DNA of 64,000 nucleotides from an uncultured Bacteroidota bacterium (GTDB taxonomy: Bacteria > Bacteroidota > Bacteroidia > Bacteroidales > F082): NCBI GenBank assembly GCA_913009685.1, contig CAJVXP010000010.1, positions 1 to 64,000 on the forward strand, in the 5' to 3' direction. The notes beneath the pieces were generated by a model, which did not search any database, was not told where the DNA came from, and saw only the letters and a list, made by a program, of their open reading frames with translations. Position numbers and translations under genes: made by a program. Each line of letters begins with the position of its first letter. Positions within the stretch are counted from its first letter, which is position 1. This document shows positions 60,718 through 64,000 of this stretch, piece after piece.

Positions 60718-60800
60718 CCATGTTTACCACAAAGGTTTTTCCGTATTTACCACAAAGACCGCGAAGGATTTTCACAAAGGGTCGCGAAGGGTCGCCTTTT
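60718..60800. repeat. Short interspersed repeats of the ACCACAAAGGxxGCGAAGG type
   Basis: TTTACCACAAAGG, TTTACCACAAAGACCGCGAAGG, TTTCACAAAGGGTCGCGAAGGG and GTCGCC follow one another upstream of the thioredoxin pair. This degenerate tandem vocabulary (CACAAAG, GCGAAGG) is seen in intergenic regions of many bacteria. Nothing else is seen in 60693-60963. Confidence 0.5.
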
Positions 60801-60963
60801 TGCTATCTATGGCACAAATTCTCATTCGGTGAATCTTTGTGCCGGAAGTAAAAGAGCTAAAAAGCGGAATAAAACCAATCATGAAAAAATGGGGATAACC
60901 TTAAAATTATAAAATCAGGTCATCCCCATTCATCAGAACACTCATTAAATTAACTGCTTTTAT

Positions 60964-63675
60964 TTATTTTTTTATCACAGCAGCGGCAGCAGCACTACAG
61001 ATGACAGTACTGTCTTTCAGTAATTCCATAGCGTTTTGCATAAAGCCCAGTATTTTTTCGGAATTATTTTCCACAGGTAAGCCCATAGCATTAGCCACCA
61101 ATTCTGCAATTCCAATTTGCTTTATTTTTGTATTCATGGCATGGCAAGTTGTATTAAATTGAGATGCACAGCCGGCGCAATTGGTAATGAGCAATTCGGC
61201 TCCGGTTTGTTCCGCTTCTTTTACTCTTTTGATGGCTGTGTATTGAACAGTGTTTCTGTCATCGAAAACAGCGACCAAACCACAACAAGAGGCATTTTCC
61301 CTGTTAAGATCCATTTCTTTTAGCTTAACACCCGGGATGGATTCTATCAGTTCGCGTGGTTCTTCGTAATGGCCAAACCAACGGCCTGTATGACATGAAT
61401 CGTGATAGGTTACTTTTACATTTGGCTTATTTACGAATTTCAACTTACCGGCTTTCTGTAATTCATTCAGAAAAACAGTTGAATGTTTAAATTCAACATT
61501 ACATGGAATATTCATTTCTTTGGCCATCTTTGCATAGTTCTCTTTAAAGAAAGCATAACATCCCGGGCATGAGAGCACTACAGTTTCCACTTCCCGTTCG
61601 ATAAATAATTCCAGATTTTCTCTTACCTTTTTCTCCAAATCATTTTTATATCCGCCGAGAGCGAGATATAATCCACAGCAGTTTTCTTTCTCTCCGAACC
61701 AAACAAATTCCTGACCGGCCTTATGGAGGATTCTTGTAAATGATTTGGCCATATTATCTGTTACCGTTGAAGCCCAACAGCCAGACCAGTAAGCAACTTT
61801 ACCTTTGTCAAGATAAGGAGCGTCTATCCATTGCGTCTTATCTTTCTTGCTTATACCCCAGAAATTCCCAGCTTCAACCACATTTTTGCGGATAGCAGAA
61901 AGGCCTGTATTTTCCATATCCATATTTTTCAGGTCAAACCTTACTTTCATCCAGTTAAAGGTGTTAAGAGAATTGACCTGACAGACTCTGTCACATTTTT
62001 TACAAGTAGCACAAATTGAAAAGACTCTTGCTACTTCTTCGGTCATATCTATCTTGCCTTGAATAAGTTGATTCATTAGAAAGTACTTACCACGCGGAGA
62101 GTTAGTCTCCCAGGGATTAGCGCCAAATACTGTACAAACATCCCTGCAGTATCCGCATAAGGCACAATTAAAAGTATCCTGTGTAACCTGGTCATTTAAT
62201 GGCGATTTTTTAGAGTTTCCACCTTGTGCATTTGTAAGGAGCAATCCGGCAAGTCCGACAAGTCTTCTGCTGGAATTTGCCATTTTCATGGCCATGCTGA
62301 GAAGTTTTATGGGAGAATTTTTGTCCATGGAAGATGGGACTATTTTACCCGGATTCATGATTTCGTTGGGGTCAACAGACTGTTTATATTTCCATACTTT
62401 CTTTAATTTTTCCTTGCCGAGAATCTTTTCTGCCTTTTCGGTGAAATACATTCCAATAGAATAGGGTTCACCGTCGTATTTCTCACTCGTTTCTATAACA
62501 TCAAGTGAATTAGCATAAGCCAGCGGGAAGCCAAGCTTTCTTTCGTCGGAAAGCATGAACCCGAGTACGGACATTTTATCAGTGCCCACCATGGTGCCTT
62601 CCAGCGCAAATTTACTTTTAAACCTGTTTTCAATCTCATTGATAAATTTATCAATGTTTTTTATAGGATTGACCACTTCTGATGCGATGAGTGTGGGCCC
62701 CAGTTTTTTAAACCTCATCGGGTAAAATTTATCATCCCATTCTTCTTTGGCTTTATCAGAACTAAGCAAATTTCCCTGAGTTGCAACAAGCAATTTTTTT
62801 ATGGCAGAATAATATTCCTTCACTTTGTCATTCGACATGACCATCGTGATATGGTACAAACTTTCATCTAAAATTCTATGTCCGCTTGCCAACTGTTTTA
62901 GGGAGGTTAAACCCGGTGTCGAGAAGGTAACATTCCATAAAGGAATATTATTTTCACGGAGTAAATTCAAAAATCTTACAGCGTTTACCAATTTACCGAA
63001 TGATGCGAGATAAACGCTCTCTTCTGTTTTTTCTCTAAGATAAAAGGTGATACTCAAAATAATACCGGTTATTCCGCAAAGAGAATAAACAAAATCAAGT
63101 TTTTCACCGGATAGTTTAACAATTGTGTTGTTTGGTTGAAGGAGTTCAACCTCAGCAATGTTATCCCTGAATTTTCCAAATTCATAGCTCCCGTAGCCAC
63201 TGCCACCTTGTGCTGCCCATCCGCCAACAGTTGCCGAGTTGGCACTTGAGGGGAAAAGCCTGAGCGCCAGATTTTGTTCGGCAATCGTTTTTTCAACATG
63301 AGTCCATATTACGCCAGGCTCAACTTTGCAGGTTTTATTCGTTGCATCGATGTTGAGTATCCGGTTCATCCTTACCATATCAACAACAATTCCCCCTTTT
63401 GTGGGAACACTTCCCCCAAATCCGGCTGTTCCGGCTCCTCGTGGGATAATCGGGATGTTTTCTTTAGACACATATTCCATCAGTTCAATAACCTGTTCCC
63501 GAGATTTCGGCTGCATAACGCCATCGGGAACATTGTTAAACATCTTTTGGATTTGCCTGGGTATCACACCCATATCATGGGAATAAACAATGCGTTCTGT
63601 GTCTTTAAAACGCACTCCCCTTCCAAATAAAGTTTGAAACTTTTCTTTGGTTTCAATTGACAGATTTGTTTTCAT
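60964..63675 (-). CDS. Fused FAD-linked oxidase and Fe-S oxidoreductase (D-lactate dehydrogenase/GlcDF-like)
   Basis: A 903-residue fusion from the ATG at 63675; a start 14 codons upstream would cross the operator-like palindrome. The N-terminal part (about 1-450) is a FAD_binding_4/FAD-oxidase_C module with IPRGAGTAGFGGSVPTKGGIVVDMVRM and GGWAAQGGSGYGSYEFG. Next come two 4Fe-4S clusters (CALCGYCRDVC and CATCKKCDRVC). Two CCG domains follow (SGCWAS...ENCCG...SCPGC and YHDSCHTG...ASCCG...NCAGC). By family it oxidises D-lactate, glycolate or another 2-hydroxy acid and passes electrons to quinone or a partner. The poly-Ala C-terminus (CSAAAAAVIKK) is unremarkable. Confidence 0.9.
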   Translation of the reverse strand: MKTNLSIETKEKFQTLFGRGVRFKDTERIVYSHDMGVIPRQIQKMFNNVPDGVMQPKSREQVIELMEYVSKENIPIIPRGAGTAGFGGSVPTKGGIVVDMVRMNRILNIDATNKTCKVEPGVIWTHVEKTIAEQNLALRLFPSSANSATVGGWAAQGGSGYGSYEFGKFRDNIAEVELLQPNNTIVKLSGEKLDFVYSLCGITGIILSITFYLREKTEESVYLASFGKLVNAVRFLNLLRENNIPLWNVTFSTPGLTSLKQLASGHRILDESLYHITMVMSNDKVKEYYSAIKKLLVATQGNLLSSDKAKEEWDDKFYPMRFKKLGPTLIASEVVNPIKNIDKFINEIENRFKSKFALEGTMVGTDKMSVLGFMLSDERKLGFPLAYANSLDVIETSEKYDGEPYSIGMYFTEKAEKILGKEKLKKVWKYKQSVDPNEIMNPGKIVPSSMDKNSPIKLLSMAMKMANSSRRLVGLAGLLLTNAQGGNSKKSPLNDQVTQDTFNCALCGYCRDVCTVFGANPWETNSPRGKYFLMNQLIQGKIDMTEEVARVFSICATCKKCDRVCQVNSLNTFNWMKVRFDLKNMDMENTGLSAIRKNVVEAGNFWGISKKDKTQWIDAPYLDKGKVAYWSGCWASTVTDNMAKSFTRILHKAGQEFVWFGEKENCCGLYLALGGYKNDLEKKVRENLELFIEREVETVVLSCPGCYAFFKENYAKMAKEMNIPCNVEFKHSTVFLNELQKAGKLKFVNKPNVKVTYHDSCHTGRWFGHYEEPRELIESIPGVKLKEMDLNRENASCCGLVAVFDDRNTVQYTAIKRVKEAEQTGAELLITNCAGCASQFNTTCHAMNTKIKQIGIAELVANAMGLPVENNSEKILGFMQNAMELLKDSTVICSAAAAAVIKK

Positions 63676-63710
63676 AAACTCTTTTTTTAGGTTAATATAA
63701 ATAATCAAAA

Positions 63711-63732
63711 CGAACATTCGTTCGGTAATGTT
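63711..63732. promoter_or_regulatory. Palindromic operator candidate between the TetR-type and oxidase genes
   Basis: Two nested palindromes lie in the 66-base gap: CGAAC-ATTC-GTTCG (63711-63724) and AACATT-CGTTCGGT-AATGTT (63713-63732). They are placed to control the oxidase gene starting at 63675, and the TetR-type protein encoded just upstream is the natural candidate binder. Confidence 0.5.
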
Positions 63733-63741
63733 GAAAAAAAA

Positions 63742-64000
63742 TTATTCTTTTTTAATGGCATTCCATGTAATCTCATAAGCCCTCTCAATGTAGTCAGTTA
63801 TAGGCAGTTCAAGTTTTTTATCGAAGTAAAGTTCTATATATCTTGAAACGCTACCTGACAAAATCGTATAATAGAGATAAGAATCGCCTGCTTTTATCTC
63901 ATTATTTTTCTGGCCGTATTTGATAATATCCATGACTAATATGAAACCTTCGCTCGAACAGATACTTATTCTTTCATTAAAAATATCCTGTGGACGGGCA
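63742..64000 (-). CDS. C-terminal part of a TetR-family-like regulator (cut by window edge)
   Basis: The frame is open from the window edge to the stop at 63742, giving at least 85 residues (beginning ARPQDIFNERISI, containing DIIKYGQKNNEIKAGDSYLYYTILSGSVSRYIELYFDKK, ending EITWNAIKKE). The helical pattern with an Asn/Glu-rich IKYGQ(K)NNEIK turn and a late LSGSV segment is typical of TetR C-terminal ligand domains, but the DNA-binding half lies outside the window, so the call is provisional. An internal ATG at 63933 is not the real start. It would regulate the oxidase gene downstream. Confidence 0.6.
   Translation of the reverse strand, partial: ARPQDIFNERISICSSEGFILVMDIIKYGQKNNEIKAGDSYLYYTILSGSVSRYIELYFDKKLELPITDYIERAYEITWNAIKKE

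Overview
The window reads as a contig from a member of the Bacteroidota, probably an anaerobic or microaerobic Bacteroidales/Marinilabiliales-type organism. The evidence is: many promoters with the Bacteroidota -7 element TAnnTTTG and few Shine-Dalgarno sites; lineage-typical families (DUF4199, DUF3098, NhaD, an M56 peptidase with a C-terminal TonB domain, a class C1 aminopeptidase); and the order DUF3098-uppP-truB-queA. The first 53 bases are not genomic. They are the Illumina P7/i7 adapter, so the left edge is a contig end. The right edge cuts a TetR-type gene.

Layout. 0.2-10 kb: MATE exporter and tatA, an SDR oxidoreductase, transketolase and ribulose-phosphate epimerase (pentose phosphate pathway), then a leftward glycosylation cluster (DUF4199, GT2, sugar-nucleotide epimerase, GT4). 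10-11.1 kb: SRP RNA, a YrdC-family gene and tRNA-Lys. 11.1-20.5 kb: an AT-rich block of about 9.3 kb, all on the + strand, flanked by an 83-bp direct repeat of the promoter and 5' end of a LUD-domain gene. Its left copy is a 31-codon stump and its right copy is the intact gene. The block encodes a TetR regulator, an acyltransferase, an MMPL transporter, a LolA-like periplasmic protein, a patatin lipase, two paralogous GT2 enzymes, a LysE-type exporter and an outer-membrane barrel. It looks like a horizontally acquired envelope lipid or glycolipid module and is the best candidate here for an undescribed system.

21-37.6 kb: M3 peptidase lipoprotein, a BlaI/M56-TonB signalling pair with two BlaI-type operators, adenylosuccinate lyase, two tandem NhaD antiporters, an ExbB-ExbD-TonB operon, folC, an ALDH7-type dehydrogenase and a C1 peptidase. 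37.6-47.2 kb: CPA2 antiporter, pyrB-pyrI behind a possible attenuator, an AlbA_2-type protein, a barrel protein, a SIMPL protein, and DUF3098-uppP-truB-queA. 47.6-64 kb: signal peptidase I, a LolC/E-type permease, a Crp/Fnr regulator divergent from a sulfide-oxidation operon (sqr-DUF1641-tusE-dsrE-like) with an FNR-like palindrome between them, tatC, mutS2, pyrG, two overlapping thioredoxins, and a fused FAD/Fe-S lactate-dehydrogenase-like enzyme next to the TetR-type gene.

The intergenic DNA is unusually rich in small inverted-repeat elements. At least five have MITE-like terminal repeats (5044-5133, 12719-12853, 30813-30940, 43610-43766, 47224-47474). There are also REP-like palindromes and low-complexity stem-forming arrays. 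No CRISPR array, phage gene, rRNA or transposase was seen. All functional calls rest on reading the sequence and recognising motifs; no database search was run.
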